A stretch of DNA of 50,851 bases from HGM10611 sp964384805 (GCA_964384805.1 CAYLLO010000005.1:1-50851), one strand, 5' to 3'; shown: positions 1 through 8,656, numbered from the stretch's first letter. Notes: generated by a model from the sequence alone, not told the origin. Translations and numbers: made by a program.

Positions 1-2
1 GG

Positions 3-75
3 TAGGCCTTACTAGATTCGAACTAGTGGAATGACGGAGTCAAAGTCCGTTGCCTTACCGCTTGGCTAAAGGCCT
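3..75 (-). tRNA. tRNA-Gln (TTG)
   Basis: The minus strand folds as a standard cloverleaf. The 7-bp acceptor stem is AGGCCTT with AAGGCCT and the discriminator base is A. The anticodon loop is CTTTGAC, so the anticodon is TTG, and the T-loop is TTCGAAT. Positions 1-2 supply CC of an encoded CCA tail whose A lies outside the window. It is co-oriented with tRNA-Tyr only 8 nt upstream, so the pair is probably one transcript that continues beyond the window edge. Confidence 0.95.
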
Positions 76-83
76 ATAAAAAA

Positions 84-168
84 TGGTGGAGGGGGACGGA
101 TTCGAACCATCGAACTCGGAGAGAGTGGATTTACAGTCCACCGCGTTTAGCCACTTCGCTACCCCTCC
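84..168 (-). tRNA. tRNA-Tyr (GTA)
   Basis: This is a class II tRNA on the minus strand. The acceptor stem is GGAGGGG with CCCCTCC, the anticodon loop is CTGTAAA (anticodon GTA), the variable arm is long, the T-loop is TTCGAAT, and the CCA tail is encoded at 84-86. The long variable arm with GTA identifies bacterial tRNA-Tyr. A consensus promoter lies directly upstream. Confidence 0.96.
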
Positions 169-208
169 ATAGACTGGAATCTATAAACTATCATTCAGTT
201 GCTTTATT

Positions 209-237
209 ATTATACTACATCTTTTATTATTTGTAAA
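209..237 (-). promoter_or_regulatory. Sigma-A promoter of the tRNA operon
   Basis: On the minus strand a -35 TTTACA (232-237) is followed after exactly 17 nt by -10 TATAAT (209-214), about 40 nt upstream of tRNA-Tyr. The remaining sequence up to 371 is AT-rich and shows no gene. Confidence 0.8.
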
Positions 238-371
238 TCATTTTGATAATTTATTATTCCATTTTCTGATTATTTTTAAGATTAATCTAAATTTCCTTTG
301 AATATATGGGCCCACGAAAAGAAAAATCTCTAATTTAATTAATTATACATTCTAAACTCTTAAATAAAAAT

Positions 372-809
372 TTAATTTTTAAAGCTTTTTCTAAATTTTT
401 TAAATGTCGTCAATATTGTTTCTAATATTAGTTTTATTATGTCTATAATTTCTTTAGGGTATACTAAAAAAATCATTATCTTGAAAACTGGTTTTCTTAT
501 TTTTATTAGAGCACCTTTTATATATGTTAAACCTTCTAAATATGTTTTTCTGGTGACAAAATAAATAAAAAATCCTAAAACTAAAAATAAAATAAAATGA
601 ATGGGTATATATCCGTTAGCCAAAACATAACTAAATTCATAAGTAAAATAAATCACTAAAAAAGAATAAATTATTGATACACCAATTTTAAATATTTTGT
701 TTAAGTTATTGATAAAAAATAACAAAGTATCATAGCTACTAATACAAAAAATACCATAACTAATTAAATACACCATTATTCTTAATTCTTCATTTGTTTC
801 ATGAATCAT
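372..809 (-). CDS. yabQ: YabQ-like sporulation membrane protein
   Basis: This 145-residue hydrophobic protein has about three membrane segments (residues 10-32, 40-62 and 70-88) followed by a basic amphipathic tail. The pattern matches YabQ, the spore-cortex protein of Bacillus, in its N-terminal helix, the loop before the third segment, and the length of that segment. The assignment rests on this pattern and on its neighbour. The start codon overlaps the yabP stop (ATGA, 806-809), which implies translational coupling and the same yabP-yabQ order as in B. subtilis. YabQ is needed for cortex peptidoglycan in the forespore envelope. No divIC follows it here, unlike in Bacillus. Divergence is considerable and I cannot confirm that it is functional. 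Confidence 0.65.
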   Translation of the reverse strand: MIHETNEELRIMVYLISYGIFCISSYDTLLFFINNLNKIFKIGVSIIYSFLVIYFTYEFSYVLANGYIPIHFILFLVLGFFIYFVTRKTYLEGLTYIKGALIKIRKPVFKIMIFLVYPKEIIDIIKLILETILTTFKKFRKSFKN

Positions 810-1084
810 TTAAATATTTTCCCAATAATATTTTGTTTGCTTTTTTTTATTTTTGGTTCATCTAAATACTCTAAAGAATAAATCATTCCTGTTATCCAAA
901 GATTACCTTTCTCAATATCTAATTGTTGCATTTCCAATTCTTCACCTCTTACTAACAAATCTCCTAAATTAGTACTCATATAAAATTCATTAGGATTTAA
1001 ACTTTCTAATTTTTTAATTCCTCTAATCTCTAATTGTTTACGATTTTTCAATGTTATTATTCCATTATTTTGTTCACTATTCAT
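806..1084 (-). CDS. yabP: YabP/YqfC family sporulation protein
   Basis: This 92-residue soluble protein matches the YabP/YqfC family. It opens with a short beta-rich stretch (ITLKNRKQLEIRGIKKLESL), continues with a segment around FYMSTNLGDLLVRGEEL, and ends with QLDIEKGNLWITGMIYSLEY, which resembles the family's LDVDKGLVSIKGKI motif. In Bacillus yabP lies between the S4-domain gene yabO (rqcP) and yabQ and is transcribed during sporulation. Here yabP-yabQ is kept as a coupled pair, but rqcP lies about 9 kb away beside ftsH. A strong ribosome binding site (AGGAGGC) precedes the ATG. Presence of the pair implies a spore-forming ancestry and probably a sporulation programme. Confidence 0.8.
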   Translation of the reverse strand: MNSEQNNGIITLKNRKQLEIRGIKKLESLNPNEFYMSTNLGDLLVRGEELEMQQLDIEKGNLWITGMIYSLEYLDEPKIKKSKQNIIGKIFK

Positions 1085-1099
1085 AAAAGCCTCCTAATC

Positions 1100-1129
1100 T
1101 AGTATATTTTTTTCTTTCATGAAATATGT
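1100..1129 (-). promoter_or_regulatory. Possible sporulation sigma (SigE-like) promoter of yabPQ
   Basis: On the minus strand ACATATT (1123-1129) and TATACTA (1100-1106) are separated by 15 nt, just upstream of the yabP ribosome binding site (1089-1095). They resemble the SigE -35 (ATATT core) and -10 (CATAC core) elements. No consensus sigma-A promoter is seen here. The match is loose in such AT-rich DNA. Confidence 0.35.
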
Positions 1130-1176
1130 TATTTTTTAATTATATTAGTAAAAAATATGTTTTTTTTTTTACTTTG

Positions 1177-1185
1177 TGATACAAT
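1177..1185 (+). promoter_or_regulatory. Extended -10 promoter of lysS
   Basis: TGA-TACAAT forms an extended -10 about 25 nt upstream of the lysS start. There is no convincing -35 and the upstream region is T-rich. The ribosome binding site AGAGGTG lies at about 1199-1205. Confidence 0.55.
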
Positions 1186-1209
1186 TAACAAGAAGAAAGA
1201 GGTGTTAAT

Positions 1210-2703
1210 ATGGATCAAGAATTACACTTATCCGAGCAAGAGATTGTTCGTCGTAATAAAATGAAAGATTTACAAGAAAAAGGTATTGATCCTTTTGGAA
1301 GTAGATATGAAAGAACCGCTAATTCTAACTCTATCAAAGAACAATATGCTGAACTTTCTAAAGAAGAATTAGAAATTAAAAACGTATCTGTAAAAATAGC
1401 TGGTCGGATTATGACTAAACGTCGTCAAGGCAAAATTGGATTTATGCATATTCAAGATAGATATGGAAGAATTCAAATTTTTCTAAAACTTGATGCTTTA
1501 GGTGAAGAACAATATGAACTATTTAAAGTATCAGATATTGGAGATATCGTTGGTATTGAGGGTACTGTAATGAAAACCCAAACTGGTGAATTAAGCATTC
1601 GAGCATCTGTTTATACTCACCTAACTAAAGCATTGAAACCACTTCCTGAAAAATTCCATGGTTTACAAGACAAAGAAGAGGCTAGACGCAAACGTTATTT
1701 GGATTTAATTATGAATGATGAAGCTAGAAAAAATGCTTTCGCACGGCCTAAAATAATTAGAGGAATTCAAAATTATCTAGATGGACTAGGATTTGTTGAA
1801 GTTGAAACTCCTGTCTTAAACCCTATTCTAGGGGGAGCAAGTGCACGTCCTTTTGTTACTCACCACAACGCTTTAGATATGGATTTTTATCTTCGTATCG
1901 CAACTGAACTTCACTTAAAACGTTTAATTGTCGGAGGAATGGAAGCTGTATACGAAATAGGTAGATTATTCCGTAATGAAGGAATGGATGCAACACATAA
2001 TCCTGAATTTACAACCGTTGAGGCTTATCTTGCTTATGGTGATTTATCAGATATGATGACTTTAGTCGAAGAGTTGATTTCGAAACTTGCGGAAGACGTA
2101 ATTGGAACTACAGAAATTACTTATTGTGGTAATGAAATTAGCCTGGCTGCCCCATTTAAACGTCTTCATATGGTTGATGCAATTAAAGACATTACAGGAA
2201 TTGATTTTTGGAATATTACAGATGATGCTGAAGCAATGAAACTTGCGGAAGAACATCATATCGAAGTTCCTAAACATCAACAAACTGTTGGTCATATTAT
2301 CAATTTATTCTTTGAAGAATATGTTGAAAAAACATTGATTCAACCAACTTTATTATATGGACATCCTATTGAAATTAGTCCCCTTACTAAAAAGAATCCT
2401 GAGAACCCTCGATTTACGGACCGATTTGAATTATTTATTAATGGTAAAGAATACGCAAATGCATATACCGAATTAAATGATCCAATTGATCAAAAAGAAC
2501 GTTTTGTTGCTCAATTAAAAGAACGTGATTTAGGTAATGATGAAGCTAACGATATGGATTATGACTTTTTAGAAGCTTTAGAATATGGTATGCCCCCAAC
2601 CGGAGGTATCGGAATTGGTGTCGACCGTTTAGTTATGTTATTAACCGGAACTGATACTATTCGTGATGTATTATTATTCCCGCATATGAGAAATAAACAA
2701 TAA
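1210..2703 (+). CDS. lysS: Lysyl-tRNA synthetase, class II
   Basis: LysS charges tRNA-Lys in the cytoplasm. The protein has 497 residues, the usual length. An N-terminal OB-fold anticodon-binding domain (about 60-150, with GRIMTKRRQGKIGFMHIQD) is followed by the class II catalytic core. Motif 2 reads EIGRLFRNEGMDATHNPEFT and motif 3 reads GIGIGVDRLVMLLTG near the C-terminus. The gene is monocistronic: it is divergent from yabP and closed by a strong hairpin. In Bacillus lysS lies near the ftsH-hslO region, and here it is still within about 10 kb of hslO and ftsH. Nothing is truncated or unusual. Confidence 0.98.
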   Translation: MDQELHLSEQEIVRRNKMKDLQEKGIDPFGSRYERTANSNSIKEQYAELSKEELEIKNVSVKIAGRIMTKRRQGKIGFMHIQDRYGRIQIFLKLDALGEEQYELFKVSDIGDIVGIEGTVMKTQTGELSIRASVYTHLTKALKPLPEKFHGLQDKEEARRKRYLDLIMNDEARKNAFARPKIIRGIQNYLDGLGFVEVETPVLNPILGGASARPFVTHHNALDMDFYLRIATELHLKRLIVGGMEAVYEIGRLFRNEGMDATHNPEFTTVEAYLAYGDLSDMMTLVEELISKLAEDVIGTTEITYCGNEISLAAPFKRLHMVDAIKDITGIDFWNITDDAEAMKLAEEHHIEVPKHQQTVGHIINLFFEEYVEKTLIQPTLLYGHPIEISPLTKKNPENPRFTDRFELFINGKEYANAYTELNDPIDQKERFVAQLKERDLGNDEANDMDYDFLEALEYGMPPTGGIGIGVDRLVMLLTGTDTIRDVLLFPHMRNKQ

Positions 2704-2706
2704 ATT

Positions 2707-2737
2707 TGGCCCTAAGTTTAAACTTAGGACCTTTTTT
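2707..2737 (+). terminator. Rho-independent terminator of lysS
   Basis: A perfect palindrome (CCTAAGTTT/AAACTTAGG, 2711-2728) is followed closely by a run of six T (2732-2737), directly after the lysS stop codon and between convergent genes. Confidence 0.88.
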
Positions 2738-2744
2738 AGATTAT

Positions 2745-3284
2745 TTATATTAATTTAAGTTCTTCAACTATCATTGAGTAAACAAGATATACCGGTTTAA
2801 ATTTATCCCCTTTAGGAGCAATTTTAAAAATACGCTCTTCCCAAGTATCAATCATTTCCATATCAAAAGGCATTTTATTTGCCAAAACATGATCTACTTC
2901 TTCTTCAATATTTTTAATAAATTCTTCACGTTCTTCAGTTAATAACTCCTCAGCTTCTAAATGGCATCGATAATCTTCTAAATAAATACTATAAACAATT
3001 AATGGTGCATAATAATTAAATAATTCCATATCACTATTAAAATAATCTTGATACATTATATTAATATCACCTAAAACATTCGATAAATATCCAAATCCTG
3101 CTTCAAAGATTTCCTCTAAAACATCATCAAGTTTTGAACCCTTAACATGTTCTTCATATATATACTTAGTAACTGTTAATACATCTTCTAATAAAACATA
3201 TACTCCCGATGATGTTTCTTCTAGTTTTTTAATTAAATCACGCATATCGGTCATATAACCATTGTAATCTTCATAAATGTTCAT
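2745..3284 (-). CDS. Hypothetical acidic helical protein
   Basis: I do not recognise this 179-residue protein. It is strongly acidic, apparently all alpha-helical, and has no signal peptide or membrane segment. Aromatic residues recur through the middle (YLSNVL, MYQDYF, FNYYAPLIVYSIYLEDY), and a Glu-rich stretch follows (EEREEFIKNIEEEVDHV). The start is placed at the ATG at 3284, which is 8 nt from GCGAGG, rather than the GTG at 3293, which is part of the ribosome binding site. It stands alone between the lysS terminator and an orphan binding protein. Its composition resembles small cytosolic helical-bundle proteins, but I assign no function. Confidence 0.75.
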   Translation of the reverse strand: MNIYEDYNGYMTDMRDLIKKLEETSSGVYVLLEDVLTVTKYIYEEHVKGSKLDDVLEEIFEAGFGYLSNVLGDINIMYQDYFNSDMELFNYYAPLIVYSIYLEDYRCHLEAEELLTEEREEFIKNIEEEVDHVLANKMPFDMEMIDTWEERIFKIAPKGDKFKPVYLVYSMIVEELKLI

Positions 3285-3351
3285 AATATACACCTCGCAT
3301 ATATAGATTTTATCAAAAATAATGTTTTACTGCAAGACATAACATATAAAT

Positions 3352-5253
3352 TTATTCTGTTTTATCACAATATAAAATTTGATAAGTCCAATTCCAACTA
3401 TCAGTAATATTACTTTCCAAATACATAACCTTATTAGAAATTGCAAGAAAAGATTTATTATTTCCCATAACAATAGTTGGTAAATTTTCATTATATTGAT
3501 ACTGATATGCTTGCCATGCTTTTAGATATTCATCTTCAGTTTTAGCAAGATCTAATGTTTTAGCAGCCTCATCTAAAGCCTCAACATACAAGAAATTGAT
3601 ATTTCCATCATCTCCCCATTGATTTAACCCTGTATAATATGAAGCATCATTCAATACAGTTTCATATGTAGTTGTAAAAATATAAACATTTGCTATACGC
3701 TTATCTTCATCACTATTATAAGAATTTAAAATATCTTCATAGCTTGCATTTTGAGGTATATTATTATATCCATCACCTTTAAATGCGTAATAATAATCGT
3801 ATACTCCCATAGCATCAGATTGAATAACATTTATTTTAAATCCTATTTCTTTACCTACTTGAATTAATTCATCTAATGTTTTTTGTTGTTCAGAATTTGC
3901 TAATCCCATACATACTGCTATATCAATTGCCAATTCCTCTGCTATCTCATTATCTCCCTTACGATAGCGAACTGTATCACCCGCACTAAACAATTTGTTA
4001 CATGCTTCATCTCCATAAATATACCCAGCTTGTTCAATTAATTCTACTGCTTTAGTAATACTATATTCATATGTTTTTAATGGTTCTTTTTGACCTTTTA
4101 AATTAATGCCTATTACATTTTCATTTTCATCCAACGCTTCTTTAGTCATCCATTGATTTATTCCGTAATTACCATTAATATTATCTCTCTTCATTAAATG
4201 AGCAATCGCTTGACGAATTTCTTTAAATCTTACTACGCCCTTATCACAATGGAAACCCATAACAACAGAAGAATTTTTATCATATTGTATTACATTTACA
4301 ACATCTTTGTTAACATTTTTTAAATCACTTTCTGTATAACTAGTATCAAAATAATCATATTCTCCAGATTCAATTTTTTCTAAACATTTAATGGCAGAAT
4401 CTTGAGTTGTCTTTAATACTATCTTATCGATTTGTGGTTTTTGTCCTTCATAATTTCCTTTATAAAAATCATTTTTAACAACAACACATTCTTCATTAGT
4501 TAATTTTTCTAACTTATATGGTCCACTTGTTACTAATGGAAAATATCGATATCCTTGGAAATTATTTTCAATAGAATTAATCATGATGTTTTTTAATTCA
4601 TTGGTTGACTTACCTGTAAATTTAGCTCCCTTTTCTCCTTGTTCGATAGTAACACCAGGTAATAAGATATCCATTGGATACGGAGTAATAGCGATATCAG
4701 TTAAATTTTGATAATTAGAATCATTAGTAGATATATATGAAAACTCATATTCACTAATTAACTTAATACCAGGTAATTCAGATAAACCACTTGTATCTTG
4801 GTTATATTCGTCTGCTCCCAAAGTATTATTAAAAACTAATTTTTGACCAGTTACTTCTTTATATATATTATTAGCAAATAATAAAACACTTCCCACGTAG
4901 TCTTTTGCTGTTATAGAACTACCATTATTCCACTTCAAGTCTTCTACTAATTTTATAGTATACTCAGTCCCTATTCCATCAAGTTCTTCTACTTTAAGTT
5001 CTTTAACAACTGTTTCATCAACTTCATATTTTCCTATTTTAGTATATGTGACCGGAGTATAGCCATAAATTAAATTTTTAATTATTTCAATACTATTTCC
5101 CGCACTAAAAACTTTGTTTATAAAGAAATCTGAACCTATTTCTTGAGTTAAACCAACTACAAAGGTAGTATCTTGTTTTTCTTTTGTTTTCCCACAAGAA
5201 TATAATGAAAAACTCAATATTATGGTTAGTAATAATAATTTAATTTTTTTCAT
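3352..5253 (-). CDS. Peptide/oligopeptide ABC transporter substrate-binding lipoprotein
   Basis: This 633-residue extracytoplasmic lipoprotein has a basic N-terminus, a hydrophobic segment, and a lipobox ending in LYSCG (lipidated Cys about residue 20). The fold is solute-binding family 5 (OppA/DppA type): the region with NGSSITAKDYVGSVLLFANN corresponds to the family signature after the first lobe, and the FKEIRQAIAHLMKRDNI region corresponds to the usual helix where binding proteins read RQALAYAIDR. OppA proteins capture peptides and hand them to an OppBCDF permease. No permease or ATPase gene is adjacent, so it is an orphan that presumably works with a transporter elsewhere, or acts as a peptide sensor. 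The substrate cannot be told from sequence. Confidence 0.88.
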   Translation of the reverse strand: MKKIKLLLLTIILSFSLYSCGKTKEKQDTTFVVGLTQEIGSDFFINKVFSAGNSIEIIKNLIYGYTPVTYTKIGKYEVDETVVKELKVEELDGIGTEYTIKLVEDLKWNNGSSITAKDYVGSVLLFANNIYKEVTGQKLVFNNTLGADEYNQDTSGLSELPGIKLISEYEFSYISTNDSNYQNLTDIAITPYPMDILLPGVTIEQGEKGAKFTGKSTNELKNIMINSIENNFQGYRYFPLVTSGPYKLEKLTNEECVVVKNDFYKGNYEGQKPQIDKIVLKTTQDSAIKCLEKIESGEYDYFDTSYTESDLKNVNKDVVNVIQYDKNSSVVMGFHCDKGVVRFKEIRQAIAHLMKRDNINGNYGINQWMTKEALDENENVIGINLKGQKEPLKTYEYSITKAVELIEQAGYIYGDEACNKLFSAGDTVRYRKGDNEIAEELAIDIAVCMGLANSEQQKTLDELIQVGKEIGFKINVIQSDAMGVYDYYYAFKGDGYNNIPQNASYEDILNSYNSDEDKRIANVYIFTTTYETVLNDASYYTGLNQWGDDGNINFLYVEALDEAAKTLDLAKTEDEYLKAWQAYQYQYNENLPTIVMGNNKSFLAISNKVMYLESNITDSWNWTYQILYCDKTE

Positions 5254-5325
5254 TTCTCTTTCTCCCTTATAAAAATTTTAAAAACAAAACTCTTCCTTTT
5301 TTTAAAGAACTTGTTTTCAATTGTT

Positions 5326-5334
5326 ATTGTACCA
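5326..5334 (-). promoter_or_regulatory. Extended -10 promoter of the peptide-binding lipoprotein gene
   Basis: The minus strand reads TGG-TACAAT (-10 at 5326-5331, TGG at 5332-5334), about 75 nt upstream of the start codon. The -35 is weak (AAGACG at 17 nt). The 274-bp gap between this divergent gene and yebC holds no other gene. Confidence 0.5.
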
Positions 5335-5487
5335 TAAATAGCTACATACGTCTTTTAAAATAATATTTTTTTCTTTAACTTATAGTTAATACAATAAAAG
5401 AAAAACTAGCTTTTAAGCCTATTTTAACTATTTTAATAGCAATATCCTACAAATTTGAACATATCGCTTTATTTTTTTAAGCACTTA

Positions 5488-5496
5488 TGGTATAAT
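5488..5496 (+). promoter_or_regulatory. Extended -10 promoter of yebC
   Basis: TGG-TATAAT (5488-5496) lies 32 nt upstream of the yebC start. The ribosome binding site GAGAGGAG (5513-5520) is 7 nt from the ATG. Confidence 0.65.
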
Positions 5497-5527
5497 ATAT
5501 GGCGAGATAATTGAGAGGAGTATTATT

Positions 5528-6259
5528 ATGGGTAGAGCACATGAAGTTCGTGCAGCATCTATGGCTAAAACTGCCGCTGCCAAATCTAAATTAAATAATA
5601 AATATAGTCGTACAATATATATGATTGCTAAAAAAGGCGGAGCTGATCCTGATGCCAACTTAGAATTACGTGCGATGATTGAAAAAGCTAAACGTGAACA
5701 AGTTAATGCTGATACTATCAAAAGAGCGATTGAAAAAGCTAAAGGTGGAAGTACTGAAAGTTATGAATCAGTTCGTTATGAAGGATTCGGACCAAATAAT
5801 AGTATGTTAATCATTGAATGTTTAACAGATAATGAAAATCGTACATTAACAGCAGTCAAAACAGCTTTAAATAGATGTGGAGCTAAACTTGGAGTTGCTG
5901 GTTGTGTTAGACATATGTTTGATTACTATGCAGTCTTTACTTTTGAAGGATTAAGTGAAGATGAAGCATTTGAAGCGGTTGCTGAATTTGATATCGCTGA
6001 TTTATTCACTGAAGATGGCTATACAACTATATATGCTAATAGTTCAGATTATCAAGCAGTACGTGATGCCCTTGTGGCTGTTAAACCAGATCTAACATTT
6101 GTAGAAGACACTATTACTTATGTCCCTCAAACTACCGTAACTTTAACTGATCAAAAAGAAATTGATCAATTTAATCGTTTAAGAGCTTTGTTAGATGATG
6201 TAGATGATGTTCAAGATTTATTCCACAATATTGTTGGATTAGATGAAGAGGAAGAATAA
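5528..6259 (+). CDS. yebC: YebC/PmpR family protein (TACO1-like)
   Basis: The protein has 243 residues, the full family length. The conserved N-terminus is present in slightly altered form (MGRAHEVRAASMAKTAAAKS, where many members read MAGHSKW), followed by the invariant stretch with IARKGG-like IAKKGGADPDANLELR and the region IKRAIEKAKGG. The later domain holds the characteristic YEGFGPN motif and ENRTLTAVKTALNRCG. Members are cytosolic. Some bind DNA as regulators, while the YebC/YeeI lineage and mitochondrial TACO1 help ribosomes translate proline-rich stretches. Which role applies here is not decided by sequence. The gene is monocistronic, with its own extended -10 promoter and terminator. 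Confidence 0.96.
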   Translation: MGRAHEVRAASMAKTAAAKSKLNNKYSRTIYMIAKKGGADPDANLELRAMIEKAKREQVNADTIKRAIEKAKGGSTESYESVRYEGFGPNNSMLIIECLTDNENRTLTAVKTALNRCGAKLGVAGCVRHMFDYYAVFTFEGLSEDEAFEAVAEFDIADLFTEDGYTTIYANSSDYQAVRDALVAVKPDLTFVEDTITYVPQTTVTLTDQKEIDQFNRLRALLDDVDDVQDLFHNIVGLDEEEE

Positions 6260-6284
6260 AAGGTGTGGCAACACACTTTTTTTA
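6260..6284 (+). terminator. Terminator of yebC
   Basis: The hairpin AAGGTGTG-GCAA-CACACTTT is followed by a T run, immediately after the yebC stop codon. Confidence 0.85.
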
Positions 6285-6290
6285 TTATTC

Positions 6291-6319
6291 TTGTTTTTTT
6301 TAATTAACGGTGCTATAAT
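6291..6319 (+). promoter_or_regulatory. Promoter of hslO
   Basis: -35 TTGTTT (6291-6296) and -10 TATAAT (6314-6319) are 17 nt apart, and TGC directly before the -10 makes it extended. The site begins right after the yebC terminator and lies 26 nt from the hslO start. Confidence 0.78.
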
Positions 6320-6345
6320 ATTATACATATAAGAGGTATAGTTTT

Positions 6346-7221
6346 ATGAATGATTATTTAGTAAAAGCATTAGCTTTTGATGATTGTGTAAGAATTTATG
6401 CGGTGAACTCGACTGAAGCACTAAACACAATCGGTAAAAGACTTAGTTATTATCCTAGTGCGCTTGCCGCTGTAGGGCGTGTAATGGCAGTTACTGTTAT
6501 GATGGGATCAATGTTAAAGTTAGAAGAAACAATTACTATTAAAGTTGAGGGGAATGGACCAATTGGTTTAATCATGGCAGATAGTGATGCCCATGGTAAC
6601 GTAAGAGCTTATTGTGAAAATCCCCATTGCCACTTCGAATATGCCGAAAACAATAAATTAAACGTTAAAGCTACTGTTGGTGATAGCGGTTTTATTAGTG
6701 TTATTAAAGATTTAAAATTAAAAGAACCTTTTGTTGGTAGTATTCCAATTATTAATGGTGAATTAGGCGAAGATTTTGCTTATTATTTCTCAGTTAGTGA
6801 ACAAGTTCCTTCAGCTGTTGCTTTAGGAGTACTAGTTAATGAAGAAAATGTTGCCATAGCAGCCGGAGGATTTATTGTCCAATTACTTCCTAATACTCCA
6901 GATTTAGTTATTGATTTACTTGAAGCACGAATTAAAGAACTTCCCCCAATTAGCAAAATGCTTGCTGATGGTATGACTCCAACAGATATCGTTAAAGAAA
7001 TCGCTGGTGATGGAGTTAAAATTTTAGAAAATGTTCCCGTTTCTTTTAAATGTAAGTGTAGTAAAGAACGCTTTGAAAGAGGACTTATTTCATTAGGACG
7101 GGAGGAACTTACCGACATTATTGAAAAAGATGGTCACGCTCATACAGTTTGTCATTTTTGTGGAAATGAATATGATTTTTCTAAAGAAGAATTAGAAAAT
7201 TTAATTGAAAAAACTAAATAA
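6346..7221 (+). CDS. hslO: Redox-regulated chaperone Hsp33
   Basis: Hsp33 is a cytosolic holdase activated by oxidation. The 291-residue length is normal. The N-terminal domain carries the conserved GNGPIGLIMADSDAHGNVRAY-type region and GELGEDFAYYFSVSEQ. The C-terminal redox switch keeps all four zinc-binding cysteines, as KCKC near residue 232 and CHFC near residue 268. Under oxidative and unfolding stress these cysteines form disulfides and release zinc, exposing the client-binding surface. In Bacillus hslO lies just downstream of ftsH. Here it is separate, with its own promoter. No terminator hairpin is evident before the next gene, which also has its own promoter. Confidence 0.97.
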   Translation: MNDYLVKALAFDDCVRIYAVNSTEALNTIGKRLSYYPSALAAVGRVMAVTVMMGSMLKLEETITIKVEGNGPIGLIMADSDAHGNVRAYCENPHCHFEYAENNKLNVKATVGDSGFISVIKDLKLKEPFVGSIPIINGELGEDFAYYFSVSEQVPSAVALGVLVNEENVAIAAGGFIVQLLPNTPDLVIDLLEARIKELPPISKMLADGMTPTDIVKEIAGDGVKILENVPVSFKCKCSKERFERGLISLGREELTDIIEKDGHAHTVCHFCGNEYDFSKEELENLIEKTK

Positions 7222-7253
7222 ATGCAAATAATTTATTTAAAATCCCTTTCTTG

Positions 7254-7262
7254 TGCTATAAT
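7254..7262 (+). promoter_or_regulatory. Extended -10 promoter of the M18 aminopeptidase gene
   Basis: TGC-TATAAT (7254-7262) lies 25 nt upstream of the chosen start codon. The -35 region is weak. Confidence 0.6.
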
Positions 7263-7287
7263 ATTATAAAGTTAGGAGATGATTTAT

Positions 7288-8655
7288 ATGTATGCAAAAA
7301 ATGCTTGGGAAAAATATTTAGGAAATAACTTGCAAGAAGTAATGAATTTTAATGAGGGATACAAAAACTTTATTTCTGTAGGCAAAACCGAAAGAGCTTG
7401 TGTTAAAGAAGCAGTTCGTTTAGCTAAGGCTAAAGGTTTTAAAGAACTTAAAGATTTTTCTTCTTTAAAACCTGGAGATTTAGTTTATACCACTAACAAA
7501 GGTAAAAACGTTGCCGTATTTGTGATTGGTAATAAGCCAATTGAAGCAGGTTTAAGAGTTTTAGGTGCTCATATTGATTCACCAAGAATTGATGTTAAAC
7601 AAAATCCTTTATATGAAAATAGTAATTTTTGTTTAATGGATACTCATTATTATGGGGGAATCAAAAAATACCAATGGGTAACAATTCCTCTTGCGATTTA
7701 TGGTGTAGTTTGTAAAAAAGATGGTACTATTATTGATGTCACAATTGGTGATGAGGCAGATGACCCCGTTGTTGGTATTAGTGATTTATTAATCCATTTA
7801 GCTGGTGATCAAATGCAGAAGCCCGCCTCAAAAGTTATTGAAGGTGAAAGTTTAGATGTTACTATCGGTAGTATGCCTTTAGAAGGCGAAGAGAAAGAAG
7901 CAGTTAAAAAGAATATTTTAAAACTATTAAAAGAAAAATATAACTTTGAAGAAGAAGACTTTTTAAGTGCTGAACTAGAAATTGTTCCGGCTGGTAAAGC
8001 ACGTGATTACGGACTTGATCGTAGTATGGTGGCAGGATATGGTCATGATGATAGAGTATGCGGCTATACATCATTAATGGCGGTTTTAGACACCACTATG
8101 TGTGATTATACGACTTGTGCTATTTTAGTTGATAAAGAGGAAGTTGGTTCAATTGGCGCAACAGGTGCCCAATCTAAATGGTTTGAAAATGTTATTGCCG
8201 ATTTAATTAATCTTTCTAGTGATTATAGTGAATTAAAGGTTCGTCATGCTTTAGAAAATACCAAAATGTTATCAAGTGATGTTTCAGTAGGATTTGATCC
8301 ACTATTCCCAGGAGTTACAGAATCTAAAAATACTGCCTACTTAGGAAATGGTATTTGTTTTAATAAATATACTGGTGCGCGTGGCAAGAGTGGATGTAAT
8401 GATGCAATGCCTGAATTCTTAGCCGAAATTAGAAAAGTTATGGATGAAAATAATATTCATTTCCAAACAGCCGAAATTGGTAAAGTAGACCAAGGTGGTG
8501 GCGGAACCATCGCTTATATTTTAGGTAATTATAATATGAATGTTGTTGACGCAGGTATTGCTGTTCTTAATATGCACGCTCCAATGGAAATTGTATCTAA
8601 AGTAGATGTATATGAGGCATATTTAGCGTATAAAGCATTTATTAGTAAACTATAA
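7288..8655 (+). CDS. M18 family zinc aminopeptidase
   Basis: This 455-residue cytosolic metalloaminopeptidase belongs to family M18 (aspartyl aminopeptidase group). The di-zinc core residues sit in recognisable motifs: LGAHIDSPRIDV with the first His and Asp, GYGHDDRVCGYTS with the metal Asp, DKEEVGSIGATGA with the catalytic Glu pair, and the C-terminal HAPMEI with the last His. The family removes N-terminal residues, often acidic ones, from peptides. The start at 7288 is chosen because AGGAG at 7274-7278 lies 9 nt upstream. An earlier in-frame ATG at 7279 overlaps that ribosome binding site. The gene ends at a bidirectional terminator shared with the convergent membrane-protein gene. Confidence 0.95.
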   Translation: MYAKNAWEKYLGNNLQEVMNFNEGYKNFISVGKTERACVKEAVRLAKAKGFKELKDFSSLKPGDLVYTTNKGKNVAVFVIGNKPIEAGLRVLGAHIDSPRIDVKQNPLYENSNFCLMDTHYYGGIKKYQWVTIPLAIYGVVCKKDGTIIDVTIGDEADDPVVGISDLLIHLAGDQMQKPASKVIEGESLDVTIGSMPLEGEEKEAVKKNILKLLKEKYNFEEEDFLSAELEIVPAGKARDYGLDRSMVAGYGHDDRVCGYTSLMAVLDTTMCDYTTCAILVDKEEVGSIGATGAQSKWFENVIADLINLSSDYSELKVRHALENTKMLSSDVSVGFDPLFPGVTESKNTAYLGNGICFNKYTGARGKSGCNDAMPEFLAEIRKVMDENNIHFQTAEIGKVDQGGGGTIAYILGNYNMNVVDAGIAVLNMHAPMEIVSKVDVYEAYLAYKAFISKL

Positions 8656-8656
8656 T

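Noticed and set aside
5485..5721. Minus-strand ORF overlapping the start of yebC
   Set aside because: It is the complement of yebC and includes its promoter. yebC is a conserved family with correct signals.
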